A stretch of 64,000 nt of DNA from Parerythrobacter aestuarii (GCF_030140925.1 NZ_JARBWD010000001.1:1736001-1800000); one strand, 5' to 3'. Shown: positions 1 through 9,226, counted from the first letter of the stretch. Program-made: numbers and translations. Notes: generated by a model from the letters alone, not told the origin.

Positions 1-1
1 C

Positions 2-631
2 ATGGCCCGACGGTTCGCGCTGAGCCGCGAAGGGCAGCGGGTACGGGAGAGCGAACCCTACCTCCCAACCATCCTCGACGATCATGAAGCGTTGCGGCAG
101 ATGCCGGCAGGGTCGGTGGCCCATGCCTATTGCGAATTCATGGAACGCGAAGATCTGACCGCGGCGGGTCTCGTCGAAGAAGGTCAACGAGCCTGGCCCG
201 ATCGCCCGCATTACGGTGACCTGATCGAGTGGTACGCGTGGCGACGACGCGACACGCATGACTTGTTGCATGTCCTGACCGGATACGGCCGCGATGCGCT
301 GGGCGAACAATGCGTGTTGGCGTTCACATATGGCCAGAATGGTGGCTTCGCACATCTGTTCATTGCCTATCTCGGCGCGCTCAATGTGAAGCGGGGCGTC
401 AAGACGTCTGCCCCCGTGCTACGGGCGGTTCGGCAGGCGCACAAGGCCGGCGCAGGGGCGCCCCGCTTGTGTGAAATGCCGATCCGGCAATTGCTTGCGA
501 TGCCGCTCGACGAGGCCCGGGAACTGATGAGAGTCGGTGATCCGAGCGAATACTACCGTTGCCATCGGCTGTGGCGTGATCGCGGGATCGATCCCTACGA
601 CCTCCTGGGCAAGGATCTAGCCGAAGCCTAA
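2..631 (+). CDS. COQ4-family protein (5' end probably outside window)
   Basis: COQ4-family protein, linked to ubiquinone biosynthesis, where COQ4 acts on the C1 position of the quinone ring precursor. The metal-site motif HDxxH-x11-E is intact (HDLLH, then Glu 11 residues later). It is clearly homologous to the gene at 1420-2211, sharing FMERE-LTAAGLV, RDTHDL-HVLTGYGRD and the QN after it. The first ATG falls at base 2 and aligns about 50 residues inside that paralogue. The true N-terminus therefore probably lies upstream of the window, and the 209 residues seen are a minimum. The 3' end overlaps the convergent nitroreductase by 4 bases. Family assignment is firm; the role of this second copy is unknown. 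Confidence 0.85.
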   Translation: MARRFALSREGQRVRESEPYLPTILDDHEALRQMPAGSVAHAYCEFMEREDLTAAGLVEEGQRAWPDRPHYGDLIEWYAWRRRDTHDLLHVLTGYGRDALGEQCVLAFTYGQNGGFAHLFIAYLGALNVKRGVKTSAPVLRAVRQAHKAGAGAPRLCEMPIRQLLAMPLDEARELMRVGDPSEYYRCHRLWRDRGIDPYDLLGKDLAEA

Positions 632-1314
632 AGCCAGGTGGAGATTTTCTCGAGCGGCTTTTTCTTCAGCGCATAGGTCGGGACAGTCGCATCAGGTGAG
701 GGTTGGCCGACGACGACAACCATAAGCGGCTTCTCGTGTTCGGGCCGCCCGCAGAGCTCCCGCAGGAAGCCCATGGGCGATGGGGTGTGCGTGAGTGTCG
801 CAAGACCTGCTTCGTGCAGTGTCGTCAACATCATGCCGACAGCTATCCCAACGCTCTCGCTGACATAATAGTTCTGCGTCCGAGCGTCCTCTTCAATACC
901 ACCCTTGCGTTGTGCAAACACGACGATGAGGTAGGGAGCCGTTTCCAGGAACGGCTTGCTGGCGTCGGTGCCGATCGGGGCAAGAGCATCAAGCCATTCC
1001 TTTCCCGCCTTGGCCTTGTCGCCATCTTCGCCATAAAACTGGCGTTCCTCGCGCTCGGCTGCTTCTCGAATGGCGCGCTTCTTTTCCGGGGTCGAAACAA
1101 CGGCAAAGTGCCAGGGTTGGTGGTTTGCCCCGTTGGGTGCACCGCCGGCAGCAAGGATCGCCTGTTCGACAACCTCCCGCGGTATTGGGGCGTCGGAGAA
1201 GAAGCGGCATGTTCGGCGCTGTGCGAGTTTCTCTCGCAAGGCTGTGGCGCGTGCGATGCGCGATTCGTCGTCCATTTCAGGGAGAGTGTATGGAACCGAT
1301 TCATGATCTTGCAT
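628..1314 (-). CDS. Nitroreductase-family flavoprotein, iodotyrosine deiodinase-like
   Basis: A 228-residue FMN-dependent nitroreductase-fold protein. It reads RRTCRFFSDAPIP, then GGAPNGANHQPWHF (FMN-binding region), EREERQFYG, and near the C-terminus GLATLTHTPSPMGFL and GRPEHEKP. The Glu-x4-Tyr lid segment and the THTPSPM motif resemble the iodotyrosine deiodinase (IYD) subgroup rather than classical NfsB, from memory of that family. It is convergent with the first COQ4-like gene and divergent from the second, with a palindrome in the shared 105-base upstream gap. The substrate cannot be read from sequence; general quinone or nitroaromatic reduction is the alternative. Confidence 0.85.
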   Translation of the reverse strand: MQDHESVPYTLPEMDDESRIARATALREKLAQRRTCRFFSDAPIPREVVEQAILAAGGAPNGANHQPWHFAVVSTPEKKRAIREAAEREERQFYGEDGDKAKAGKEWLDALAPIGTDASKPFLETAPYLIVVFAQRKGGIEEDARTQNYYVSESVGIAVGMMLTTLHEAGLATLTHTPSPMGFLRELCGRPEHEKPLMVVVVGQPSPDATVPTYALKKKPLEKISTWL

Positions 1315-1370
1315 GACACGGTCTATGGCGGCGCTGAGTAATGATTGGAAGGGGCCTGCAGCTCACAGTA

Positions 1371-1386
1371 TTGACAGCAATGTCAG
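1371..1386. promoter_or_regulatory. Possible operator palindrome between divergent genes
   Basis: TTGACAGCAATGTCAG has 5-bp arms TGACA/TGTCA around a 4-base spacer. It sits about 34 bases upstream of the COQ4-like ATG at 1420 and 57 bases from the nitroreductase start. Its left arm could also serve as a -35 TTGACA. The TetR gene nearby (2214-2741) is one possible binder, but nothing links them directly. Confidence 0.3.
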
Positions 1387-1419
1387 TAAGGGGCAGATTT
1401 CGGCGAAGAGGAGCTGAAT

Positions 1420-2211
1420 ATGAGCCTGTCTGATCGCCCGCTAGTCCACCCCGACCGCAAAGTCTCCGGGTTTCGGCCCTTCAAGGCCTTCCATCACTTC
1501 AGCAAGCTGGTGAAAGACAAGGAAGACACCGAACAGGTTTTCCATATCATCGATGCGCTGAAGACCCGGAAGAGCGTGCGCCAGATGGAGGAATTCCTCG
1601 CCACGGACGAAGCGAAGATCCTGCTGGAGCGGGATGAAGAGCTCCCGAAACTTCTGGATGATCATGCGCGCTGGAGCCAATGTCCGCCGAATTCACTGGC
1701 TAGGCATTACATTGATTTCATGGAGCGCGAACAGCTGACGGCAGCCGGGCTGGTGGCCGAAAGCTACAAGTTCAAGCCGAAAGAGGAACGGCTGCCCGAC
1801 CTCTATGAATGGTACATTGAGCGGTTGCGCGACACGCATGACCTGTTCCACGTCCTCACCGGTTATGGGCGCGACCCGCTGGGTGAGATGTGTCTGCTTG
1901 GATTTAGCTACGAACAGAACCATTCGCCCGGGGTACTCTTCATCACATTGATGGCGGCACGCCAGAACAAGAAGGAGAGCGGCCTCAAGGAGCCGGTCGA
2001 TGCAGCGGTAAGGGAAGGGCGCAGGCTAGGGCGCGAAGCACAGAAAATCGCGCATTCCGATCTGCTCTCGATGATGTCTGAGGATATCGGCGATGTGCGG
2101 ACAAGGCTGAATATCGGCACGCCTGTAGCTTACCGTCGGTGCTTTGACCTTTATCGCGAGATCAACCCGCAATACGGGACGCTTGAAGAGAGGCTGGCGC
2201 TTGCGGCCTGA
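1420..2211 (+). CDS. COQ4-family protein
   Basis: Full-length COQ4-like protein of 263 residues. The motif HDLFH-x11-E, within RDTHDLFHVLTGYGRDPLGE near residue 145, is the family's predicted metal site. The start ATG follows a purine-rich ribosome site (GAAGAGGAGC) at good spacing. The N-terminal 60 residues (SGFRPFKAFHHFSKLVKD) are membrane-peripheral-like and absent from what is visible of the first copy. It is the likelier functional ubiquinone COQ4 because it is complete. It ends 2 bases from the convergent TetR gene. COQ4 normally works with other Coq/Ubi proteins, none of which is in this window. Confidence 0.88.
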   Translation: MSLSDRPLVHPDRKVSGFRPFKAFHHFSKLVKDKEDTEQVFHIIDALKTRKSVRQMEEFLATDEAKILLERDEELPKLLDDHARWSQCPPNSLARHYIDFMEREQLTAAGLVAESYKFKPKEERLPDLYEWYIERLRDTHDLFHVLTGYGRDPLGEMCLLGFSYEQNHSPGVLFITLMAARQNKKESGLKEPVDAAVREGRRLGREAQKIAHSDLLSMMSEDIGDVRTRLNIGTPVAYRRCFDLYREINPQYGTLEERLALAA

Positions 2212-2213
2212 CC

Positions 2214-2741
2214 TTAGGGTCTTTGCGCCAGAATCGCGTTGCTGCTGCGGTAGATAGCAGAGGCCATTTCAGTCGGGTTTGCCGTCAACCGTCCTGCTAC
2301 CCACGCGCCCAAAGCAGCAATCACAGTCCCACCGACCAGGATGCCCGCGAGCCTCTTGTCGCCTTCCCAGTCAAGCCGTTGCGACACCGCGCGTGCCAGC
2401 TCAGCCTCTGCCCGTTCTCCGCGCGGACCGGTAAGCAACTCGCGGGCCAAAAGCCGGTTCTCGTCGATATGCGCAGTCAACCATTCCAACCGGTCCAAGT
2501 CTTCTTGCCCCACAAGGCATTTTGCAATCTCGCCGAGCAGTGTGCCCAAACTTTCGTTGAGCAGCGCTTCGACCCCATCGAAATGATCGTAGAATGTTGA
2601 TCGCGCTACACCTGCCTCGGCGATGATTTCGGCCACTTTGGGCCTGCCACTCTGTCTCTGCAGCAGTAATGCATTGAAGACAGCCACCAACCTGGCTCGC
2701 GTCACTGCGCGTTCGCCGTACTTTTCGGCCTGATTGTTCAT
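2214..2741 (-). CDS. TetR/AcrR family transcriptional regulator
   Basis: A 175-residue regulator with an N-terminal helix-turn-helix (AEIIAEAGVARSTFYDHFDG, about residues 35-54) typical of TetR proteins and a helical ligand-binding C-terminus. The start chosen is ATG at 2741 (MNNQAEKYGER); longer in-frame extensions lack TetR-like sequence and run into the divergent gene. It is divergent from the membrane protein at 2800 with 58 bases between starts. That gap holds GACC-GT-GGTC and two direct copies of GAAGCAGGA 12 bases apart, so control of the divergent gene and itself is plausible. The inducer is unknown. Confidence 0.85.
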   Translation of the reverse strand: MNNQAEKYGERAVTRARLVAVFNALLLQRQSGRPKVAEIIAEAGVARSTFYDHFDGVEALLNESLGTLLGEIAKCLVGQEDLDRLEWLTAHIDENRLLARELLTGPRGERAEAELARAVSQRLDWEGDKRLAGILVGGTVIAALGAWVAGRLTANPTEMASAIYRSSNAILAQRP

Positions 2742-2799
2742 TGCTCGTCGTTCCTGACCGTGGTCGATGCGAAGCAGGATTTGAAGCAGGAAATGATAC

Positions 2800-3375
2800 A
2801 TGACAAGCAACAAGGCTGCCGCCGGAACACTGGTAGGAACTAGCATCGCAGCGATTGGATTGATGGCAATGCACCCGACAGGGGAGGCCTCTGACACGCT
2901 CATATCGGGGGTTCATGGCAGCCTGCTGATAGTCCTACTGCTGCAGGCATCAGCGCTCTTGTGGATACTGCGTGCCAGCAGCTTCCGCGATCTCAACGCG
3001 AGTGTTTTCTTCGCTGCAGGAACCATTGCAACTATCGCAGCCGGTACGCTGAACGGCTTCGTCTACCCGGCGATGCGTGCTTACCAGGAAGGCGAGATCG
3101 GACATGACATATTCGACCTCGTCTGGCGAACGAACCAGGCCCTGGCTGAACTGGGGTTGCTTGGCGTCGGACTAGGCTTCGCCCTATGGAGCGTCAGCCT
3201 GTTCAAGCAAGGCGACAAAGCAATTGCAGTGTTCGGACTCGTGGCCGGGCTGGCACCGGGTGTTTTGTTACTGTCCGGCCATCTGGGCATGGACTTGCCT
3301 GGAGCCATGCTCGCTTATGCGATCCACGTGCTTTGGGTTGCGGTCCTCGGCGTGAGCCGCTGGCGCAGGAGCTAG
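2800..3375 (+). CDS. Multi-pass membrane protein of unknown function
   Basis: A 191-residue hydrophobic protein with about five to six predicted membrane segments (near residues 5-22, 38-58, 67-90, 110-130, 140-158, 165-185). Conserved-looking features are an HG in the second segment, NGFVYPAM in the third and SGHLGMDLPGAMLAYAIHVLW near the end. The start ATG follows AGGAAA at about 7 bases. Position opposite the TetR gene suggests it is the regulated target, as seen for many TetR-efflux pairs, but the protein is not a recognisable transporter. It ends overlapping the convergent DUF3052 gene by 4 bases. Confidence 0.7.
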   Translation: MTSNKAAAGTLVGTSIAAIGLMAMHPTGEASDTLISGVHGSLLIVLLLQASALLWILRASSFRDLNASVFFAAGTIATIAAGTLNGFVYPAMRAYQEGEIGHDIFDLVWRTNQALAELGLLGVGLGFALWSVSLFKQGDKAIAVFGLVAGLAPGVLLLSGHLGMDLPGAMLAYAIHVLWVAVLGVSRWRRS

Positions 3376-3779
3376 CGCAGCTCCTTGCGGATCACGAGCT
3401 TGAGGCCGGACCAGGTCTCGTCGACAGCACACACCTTGGTATCGACCAGCCCCAGCGGCAGGCAAACCTCGCGCACGGTATCCTCGGTAATGTCGGTCGG
3501 AACTTTGGAGGCCTTCTTCGGCCAGCTGACCCAGATTTGTCCGTCCTTGGCCATCTGGTACCGGAGTTGCGCTAGCAGGGCCTCGAGCTCAGTGCGGGCG
3601 GTCGTGAAAATATGTGCTGCGTCGACACCTTCGGAGGGATCGCCGACGAAAGTCAGCTCAAGCGCGTATTCGTCGATCTCGTCCTGTACGCTGTCCGGCA
3701 TGGCGTGGAACCAGCAACGTTGCCCATCCCGCAAGGAGAGTTTCTTGGCGAGTGGAGTACCGGAATAGCCGCTGGTCAT
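3372..3779 (-). CDS. DUF3052-family protein
   Basis: Cytosolic protein of 135 residues (MTSGYSGTPLAKKLSL start). The run SGYSGTPLAKKL, the central FTTARTELEALLAQLRYQMAKDG and GQIWVSWPKKASK with a C-terminal VDTKVCAVDETWSGLKLV match my recollection of the DUF3052 family, whose function is not known. ATG at 3779 is preferred over an in-frame upstream codon because AAGGATGG lies 5-6 bases upstream. It follows the DUF6122 gene on the same strand by 1 base and is probably co-transcribed from purL. Confidence 0.75.
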   Translation of the reverse strand: MTSGYSGTPLAKKLSLRDGQRCWFHAMPDSVQDEIDEYALELTFVGDPSEGVDAAHIFTTARTELEALLAQLRYQMAKDGQIWVSWPKKASKVPTDITEDTVREVCLPLGLVDTKVCAVDETWSGLKLVIRKELR

Positions 3780-3780
3780 G

Positions 3781-4134
3781 TCACCATCCTTGCATGATAC
3801 AATCGCCATAGTCGACGGCCAGATGCCACAAGGCCCCGAGACCGAAGGCTCGTAACCACCAGCGCGGCATCAGCAGCATCGCTGCATAGAGAGCCGCAGC
3901 GTAGGCTGTGTGAAGCGGATGGAACCCGATGCTGCATCGATTCGGATCGAAGACCGGGCTCGCAAGCAAGTGATCGATGTCGATCAGGTTGGCGGCGATC
4001 ATGACCAAACCTGCCTGCTTCCACCGATCGCGCCAGAGCAACCAGGCGGCAGCAAAAGGTATCAGCCAGTGGCCGCCGTAGTGCAGGGCTGGCTGGACGA
4101 AACCCACCGGGGCTGCTGTCAGGCTTCCATCCAA
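3781..4134 (-). CDS. DUF6122-like small membrane protein
   Basis: A 117-residue protein with three or four short membrane segments. Histidine/aspartate motifs are spread along it: [11 protein letters not shown] near residue 17, [28 protein letters not shown] in the middle and [12 protein letters not shown] near the end. This spacing resembles DUF6122 and more distantly the YdjM/DUF457 metal-dependent-hydrolase-like membrane proteins. The motif layout suggests a metal site in the membrane, but no activity is known. The start overlaps the purL 3' end by 16 bases, implying translational coupling. Confidence 0.65.
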   Translation of the reverse strand: MDGSLTAAPVGFVQPALHYGGHWLIPFAAAWLLWRDRWKQAGLVMIAANLIDIDHLLASPVFDPNRCSIGFHPLHTAYAAALYAAMLLMPRWWLRAFGLGALWHLAVDYGDCIMQGW

Positions 4135-6296
4135 TCGCGGAAGAAGCTGGCGTGAGCTTCTCGCAGGTCAGCCAGTGAAACTGGCGAACCGTTGAAGACC
4201 AGCGAATCCCCGCCAACCGTACCGATTGGCGTAAACGGCACTTCAGACCGATCGAGATCCGCTTCGTTGCGATAGGTCACGATGTAACGGGCCTGGCATT
4301 CATTGAAGGCAAATTCGGCATTCATGCCGTCGAGCTCCGCCCCAATGCCCCCAGCCAGCGCCATCTCTGCGACTGCAACTGCAAGTCCGCCATCGCTTAT
4401 GTCGTGGACCGCCGTGACCTTACCTTCGGCGATCAGCTTGCGGATGATCTCGCCGTGGAGCAGCTCGTCCTTCAGGTCGACCTTGGGCGGCTCGCCGGCT
4501 TCCACCCCATGGATTTCACGTAGCCATAGTGACTGCCCGATCTCCGGGTAGTGCGGGCCGATGGCGGCGATGAGCTCGCCTTCGGCCTTGAAACCCATGG
4601 TCATCATCCGATCGTAATCGTCGATGATGCCGACCCCACCGATCGCCGGGGTAGGCAGGATCGCCGAACCACCGCCGGTCGACTTGCTCTCGTTGTAGAG
4701 GCTGACATTGCCGCTCACGATCGGATAGTCGAGCGCGCGGCAGGCATCACCCATGCCGCGCAAGGATTCGACGAACTGAGTCATGATCTCGGGCCGTTGC
4801 GGGTTGCCGAAATTGAGGCAATTGGTGATCGCCAGTGGTCGTGCGCCCACCGCGCACAGATTGCGATAGGTCTCCGCCACCGCCTGCTTGCCGCCTTCAT
4901 AAGGATCGGCGAAGACATAGCGCGGGGTGCAATCAGTGCTGATCGCCAGCGCTTTCTTGGTCCCGTGGACACGAACCACCCCGGCATCGCCGCCGGTCTG
5001 CAGGGTATCGGCACCGACCTGGCTGTCATATTGTTGCGAAATCCAGCTGCGCGAGGCGAGGGCGGGGGTCGCCATCAGTTTGAGCAGATCATTCGTGATT
5101 TCGAGGCTGTGCGGAACGTCCGGGAGCGGCGCAACCTTGGCCCACGCCTTGTATTCTTCGGCCGAAATCGTCGGGCGGTCATACAGCGGTGCTTCGTCGG
5201 CCAGCGGACCGAGGGGGATGTCGCAGACAACCTCGCCGCCAAACTCCAGCACCATGCGCTGGGTATCGGTCACTTCGCCGATAACCGCAAAATCGAGCTC
5301 CCATTTTTTGAAGATTGCCTCGGCCATCGCTTCCTTGCCGGGCTTCAAGACCATGAGCATGCGTTCCTGGCTCTCGCTCAGCATCATCTCGTAGGGGGTC
5401 ATGCCCTCTTCACGGCACGGTACCTTGTCCATGTCGAGCCGGATGCCGGTCTTGCCATTTGTGGCCATTTCAACGCTGGAAGAGGTCAGGCCCGCTGCGC
5501 CCATGTCCTGGATCGCGACGATGGCATCGGTTGCCATCAGTTCGAGGCAGGCTTCGATCAGCAGCTTTTCCGTGAACGGATCGCCCACTTGCACGGTTGG
5601 GCGTTTGGCATCGCTGTCTTCCTCGAAATCGGTTGAGGCCATGGTCGCGCCATGGATCCCGTCGCGCCCGGTCTTGGAACCGACATAGACGATCGGGTTT
5701 CCCACGCCGGTAGCGGCGGAATAGAATATCTTATCGGTATCGGCGACACCCACGGTCATCGCGTTGACGAGGATGTTGCCGTCGTAGGCGGGGTGGAAAT
5801 TGGTCTCGCCACACACCGTCGGTACGCCGACGCAATTGCCGTACCCGCCGATCCCTGCGACTACACCCTGCACCAAGTGCTTCATCTTCGGATGTTCGGG
5901 ACGCCCGAAGCGCAGCGCGTTGGCATTCGCCACCGGGCGCGCTCCCATGGTGAAAACGTCGCGCAGGATCCCGCCAACCCCCGTTGCTGCGCCCTGGTAA
6001 GGCTCGATATAGCTCGGGTGGTTGTGGCTCTCCATCTTGAAGATGGCAGCTTGTCCGTCGCCGATATCGATCACCCCGGCGTTCTCGCCCGGACCGCAGA
6101 TGACCCATGGCGCCTCGGTCGGGAGTTTTTTCAGGTGGACGCGTGATGACTTGTAGGAGCAGTGCTCGCTCCACATCACGGAGAAAATGCCCAGTTCAAC
6201 GAGGTTGGGCTCGCGTCCCAGCGCGTGAATAAGGGTCTCATATTCTTCGGATGACAGGCCGTGCGACTCGACGACCTCGGGTGTGATCTCGGACAT
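4119..6296 (-). CDS. purL: Phosphoribosylformylglycinamidine synthase subunit PurL
   Basis: Fourth step of de novo purine synthesis: ATP-dependent amidation of FGAR to FGAM. At 725 residues this is the small-type PurL that works with separate PurQ (glutaminase) and PurS, neither of which is in the window. Diagnostic segments are the N-terminal [12 protein letters not shown], the phosphate loop [37 protein letters not shown], and the second half with [11 protein letters not shown] and [17 protein letters not shown]. Length and motifs are complete. It heads a minus-strand run with the DUF6122 and DUF3052 genes. Confidence 0.97.
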   Translation of the reverse strand: MSEITPEVVESHGLSSEEYETLIHALGREPNLVELGIFSVMWSEHCSYKSSRVHLKKLPTEAPWVICGPGENAGVIDIGDGQAAIFKMESHNHPSYIEPYQGAATGVGGILRDVFTMGARPVANANALRFGRPEHPKMKHLVQGVVAGIGGYGNCVGVPTVCGETNFHPAYDGNILVNAMTVGVADTDKIFYSAATGVGNPIVYVGSKTGRDGIHGATMASTDFEEDSDAKRPTVQVGDPFTEKLLIEACLELMATDAIVAIQDMGAAGLTSSSVEMATNGKTGIRLDMDKVPCREEGMTPYEMMLSESQERMLMVLKPGKEAMAEAIFKKWELDFAVIGEVTDTQRMVLEFGGEVVCDIPLGPLADEAPLYDRPTISAEEYKAWAKVAPLPDVPHSLEITNDLLKLMATPALASRSWISQQYDSQVGADTLQTGGDAGVVRVHGTKKALAISTDCTPRYVFADPYEGGKQAVAETYRNLCAVGARPLAITNCLNFGNPQRPEIMTQFVESLRGMGDACRALDYPIVSGNVSLYNESKSTGGGSAILPTPAIGGVGIIDDYDRMMTMGFKAEGELIAAIGPHYPEIGQSLWLREIHGVEAGEPPKVDLKDELLHGEIIRKLIAEGKVTAVHDISDGGLAVAVAEMALAGGIGAELDGMNAEFAFNECQARYIVTYRNEADLDRSEVPFTPIGTVGGDSLVFNGSPVSLADLREAHASFFRDWMEA

Positions 6297-6306
6297 GGCA
6301 GCGCCC

Positions 6307-6987
6307 CTAGCGAAGCACGCTGGGGACCGCTAGTCCGACCTCCCTTTTATGCCAACGTGTCGAACCGACCCACACCGCAATCAAGGTGGGCAGGCCAAAG
6401 CCGACAAAGCCGAGCAGGGGGGTTGCGATGGTCCATTGATCGGGTTCCGGGGCGAGCCAGTTGAACGTCTGCAAGCCCAACAGCACCACCAGAAGGATGG
6501 CCGGCGGCGCGATCGGCCCTTTGGTACTACGCATGTAGAGGATGAAAGCGCCTACCAGCAGGAACAGCTCCAGCGGTATTTCAATCGCCGGATAGTTCCA
6601 CAAGCCGAGCCCCAACTTGGGCGGTGCCCCGGTCAATGTGAGGTCCTGTGTGTGAACGAGGAAATCGAGCAACCAGTGCGAAACTACGACTAGCCCACCT
6701 ACGATGGCTGCGAAAAGATCGCGACGCCAGAGGATGAGGATCGCCGCAAACGCCAATCCCCAAACGGCGCTGCCCAAGAGACTATGTGTATACGGCATGT
6801 AGTAGAGGTCCATGGAGTTCATGGTCGTCATGCCAGGGGTAATCCGCATCTTTTCGATGCCGACGATGCTGAGGGCAAAGAAGCCCCAGTCGACGAGCTG
6901 TCCGGCCACGAACAGGGTTCCAAGTTTCGGAGCGCGCGGGGAAGCGGCAGCGGCGAGAAATGCGGGAGCCCAGTGGCCGATGAACAT
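6307..6987 (-). CDS. Polytopic membrane protein, YdjM-like
   Basis: A 226-residue protein starting [15 protein letters not shown], with about six membrane segments. Polar residues sit at regular places: GHW near the N-terminus, [24 protein letters not shown] and [18 protein letters not shown]. The recurring H/D motifs near membrane ends resemble the YdjM/DUF457 group of metal-dependent-hydrolase-like membrane proteins. The ATG at 6987 overlaps the preceding DUF2177 stop as TGATG, so the two are translationally coupled. An upstream in-frame extension overlaps DUF2177 entirely and was rejected. Function unknown. Confidence 0.72.
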   Translation of the reverse strand: MFIGHWAPAFLAAAASPRAPKLGTLFVAGQLVDWGFFALSIVGIEKMRITPGMTTMNSMDLYYMPYTHSLLGSAVWGLAFAAILILWRRDLFAAIVGGLVVVSHWLLDFLVHTQDLTLTGAPPKLGLGLWNYPAIEIPLELFLLVGAFILYMRSTKGPIAPPAILLVVLLGLQTFNWLAPEPDQWTIATPLLGFVGFGLPTLIAVWVGSTRWHKREVGLAVPSVLR

Positions 6988-7382
6988 CAGGCAAATTTTC
7001 CTACGATCCAGGTAGCCGCCGTCGCCGACACGCAGGTGGCAAATGCACCCCATACTATGTCGGTGAAGGTCACATATGTCGGCCACGTCTTCATGATGAC
7101 TTGGTTCGTAAGGTCGAACGTCGCGTAACACAACGCCCCTAAGAGCGCGCCATTCAGTGCGGCCGCACCCAGACCGCCGGCCAGGCCTGGCTTGACCGCG
7201 AACCATACGGTCCCTGCGACATAGATGAGGTAGAAGGGCACAGCGACACCCATGCGAAACTCGGTTGCGAGGATATCACCCAGGGCTGGGCGGTAGAAAT
7301 TGGGGCCAGCCCAGCTCAACCAGATCGCGTCAAGCAAGCCAAACACAAGAGCGGTCGCGAGGAACGCGTATATCCAGATCAT
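6987..7382 (-). CDS. DUF2177-family membrane protein
   Basis: A 131-residue integral membrane protein with four predicted helices. FGLLDAIWLSWAGPNFYRPALGDIL after the first helix and ALLGALCYATFDLTNQVIMKTWPTYVTFTDIVWGA in the second half are the family's hallmark (D-x-x-W-L and YATFDLTN). No activity has been assigned to DUF2177. It is the first gene of a two-gene unit with the membrane protein at 6307-6987 and is divergent from xseB, whose start lies 62 bases away. Confidence 0.82.
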   Translation of the reverse strand: MIWIYAFLATALVFGLLDAIWLSWAGPNFYRPALGDILATEFRMGVAVPFYLIYVAGTVWFAVKPGLAGGLGAAALNGALLGALCYATFDLTNQVIMKTWPTYVTFTDIVWGAFATCVSATAATWIVGKFA

Positions 7383-7444
7383 AATCGGTTTCCTTTCAAG
7401 CTCGCCGCTTGACCCGCGCGGGGGGCAAGGCCAATGCTGCAGCC

Positions 7445-7708
7445 ATGGATGAGGTAGGAACCGCCGACACGGCGAAAATATCCGAAATGAGTTTCGAAGA
7501 TGCGCTTCGGGCGCTTGAGCAGGTGGTACGCCAGCTCGAAAGCGGGGAGGTGGCGCTCGACCAGTCGATCACGCTTTATGAGCGTGGAGAGAAACTGCGC
7601 CAGCACTGCCAGGCGCGGCTCGACTCGGCGCAGGCCCGGATCGAGGCCATTGTGCAGGATTCGCAAGGCCGGGCCAGCAGTACCAAGCCGTTTGATTCCG
7701 ATGGGTGA
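7445..7708 (+). CDS. xseB: Exodeoxyribonuclease VII small subunit
   Basis: XseB, 87 residues, binds XseA to form the single-strand-specific exonuclease VII. SFEDALRALEQVVRQLESGEVALDQSITLYERGEKLRQHCQARLDSAQARIE is the full family signature. ATG at 7445 (MDEVGTADTAK) is preferred over an upstream codon at 7409 because the family begins close to this point. It overlaps ispA by 8 bases, the common xseB-ispA arrangement. xseA is not in the window. Confidence 0.95.
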   Translation: MDEVGTADTAKISEMSFEDALRALEQVVRQLESGEVALDQSITLYERGEKLRQHCQARLDSAQARIEAIVQDSQGRASSTKPFDSDG

Positions 7709-8618
7709 CATGCATCTTGTCGACAGTGACGGCGCCAAGCTCAAAGCGGCGCTGACGCGCATCGCGCGCGATGTCGATGCGGTTTTCGATGCACTCCTGC
7801 CGGTCCCGGAAGATACCAGGGCTCCGTTGGTTGAGGCCATGCGCTATTCTGCCATGGACGGCGGGAAACGCGTGCGTCCCTTGCTGTTGATCTCGACGGC
7901 GGAAATGCTCGGCGTCAGTCGCGATCCCGCCCTGCGCGCTGCATGTGCAGTGGAATCGATCCATGTTTACTCGCTTATCCATGACGATTTGCCCTGCATG
8001 GACGACGATGATTTGCGCCGCGGGCGGCCGACCACGCACAAGGCTTTCGATGAAGCGACCGCTGTGCTGGCTGGCGACTCCCTCCATGCCCTCGCGTTCG
8101 AGATCCTGACTGACGAAGAGACGACCAGCGATCCTTTCACCCAGGCCGAACTGGTGCGATGCCTGGCCACTGCAAGCGGAATGAGCGGTATGGCAGGTGG
8201 CCAGATGATGGATATGGCTGCCGAGAGTTCGGAATACGACCTGCGCACGATCACGCGCCTGCAGCAGCTGAAGACCGGGGCACTGCTTGCCGCCTCTGTC
8301 GAGATGGGGGCGATCCTCGGCAAGTTGCCACCAGAGGGCAGGACGCCCTTGCGGGCCTATGCCCGGGATATCGGTCTTGCCTTCCAGATCGCGGACGACT
8401 TGCTCGACGTCGAAGGCGATGAGCAGAAAGCCGGAAAGGCGCTGCGCAAGGATGACGGCCAAGGCAAGCAAACCTTTGTCAGCCTGATGGGGATCGAAGG
8501 AGCCAGGAACCAGGCTCGTGCACTGGTGGACCAGGCTATCGGGCACCTTGGCCAATATGGCGAAGATGCCGCCGTTCTTCGTGCGCTGGCGCGCTATATC
8601 GTAGAGAGAGACAGGTAA
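7701..8618 (+). CDS. ispA: Farnesyl diphosphate synthase (polyprenyl synthetase)
   Basis: Short-chain trans-prenyltransferase that condenses IPP with DMAPP/GPP to make farnesyl diphosphate for ubiquinone, undecaprenol and carotenoids. The two aspartate-rich motifs are present: HDDLPCMDDDD near residue 93 and IADDLLDVEGD near residue 230. GGKRVRP and GMSGMAGGQMMDM are also typical. The length is 305 residues. The start is either 7701 (overlapping xseB) or ATG 7710; neither has a strong ribosome site, so coupling to xseB translation is likely. Stop and the coaD start share a base (TAATG). Confidence 0.95.
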   Translation: MGDMHLVDSDGAKLKAALTRIARDVDAVFDALLPVPEDTRAPLVEAMRYSAMDGGKRVRPLLLISTAEMLGVSRDPALRAACAVESIHVYSLIHDDLPCMDDDDLRRGRPTTHKAFDEATAVLAGDSLHALAFEILTDEETTSDPFTQAELVRCLATASGMSGMAGGQMMDMAAESSEYDLRTITRLQQLKTGALLAASVEMGAILGKLPPEGRTPLRAYARDIGLAFQIADDLLDVEGDEQKAGKALRKDDGQGKQTFVSLMGIEGARNQARALVDQAIGHLGQYGEDAAVLRALARYIVERDR

Positions 8619-9130
8619 TGGCAGACCGGATTGGGGTTTATCCCGGCACCTTCGATCCCATCACGCGCGGGCATCGCGACATTATCCGGCGCGGGGCCAA
8701 GCTGGTCGACAAGCTGATCATCGGTGTCACGACCAATCCATCCAAGAACCCCATGTTCACGCCGGAAGAGCGAATGGAGATGGTAACACAGGAGCTCGCC
8801 GACATGGGTCTCGGCAACACCGAGGTCGTCGGGTTCGACGCGCTATTGATGAAATTCGCCAAGGCACAGGGGGCGAACGTCATCGTACGCGGCCTTCGCG
8901 CGGTCGCCGACTTCGAATATGAGTACCAGATGGCAGGAATGAACCAGCAACTCGATGCCAATATCGAGACAGTGTTCCTGATGGCTGATGTCTCGCTGCA
9001 ACCGATCGCCTCCAAGCTGGTCAAGGAGATCGCCCTCTACGGCGGCGATATCGCACCTTTCGTCAGCCCCTCGGTGAAAGCCCAGGTCGAAGCAAGGGTG
9101 GAGGAAATCGGCCGTCGGGGTGACTACTGA
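8618..9130 (+). CDS. coaD: Phosphopantetheine adenylyltransferase
   Basis: CoaD makes dephospho-CoA from 4'-phosphopantetheine and ATP, the penultimate step to CoA. The nucleotidyltransferase motif GTFDPITRGH is at residues 9-18. VRGLRAVADFEYEYQMAGMN and FLMADVSLQPIASKLVKEIA are family blocks. The length, 170 residues, is normal. It starts within the ispA stop codon, third in the xseB-ispA-coaD unit. Confidence 0.97.
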   Translation: MADRIGVYPGTFDPITRGHRDIIRRGAKLVDKLIIGVTTNPSKNPMFTPEERMEMVTQELADMGLGNTEVVGFDALLMKFAKAQGANVIVRGLRAVADFEYEYQMAGMNQQLDANIETVFLMADVSLQPIASKLVKEIALYGGDIAPFVSPSVKAQVEARVEEIGRRGDY

Positions 9131-9226
9131 GCGAGCCCATCCTATTCATTGCAGTGACAGAGGCAGGGCGCTAGACGGCCCGCCAAGATGACCAAATCCG
9201 CCAGGATCGAATTTTCCAGGACAACC

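Noticed and set aside
2-631. Complete short COQ4 beginning at base 2
   Set aside because: Alignment with the paralogue at 1420 places this ATG about 50 residues inside the protein, so the start is likely outside the window.
2755-2767. GACC-GT-GGTC as the TetR operator
   Set aside because: Only 4-bp arms; mentioned in the TetR entry but too weak to list as a site.
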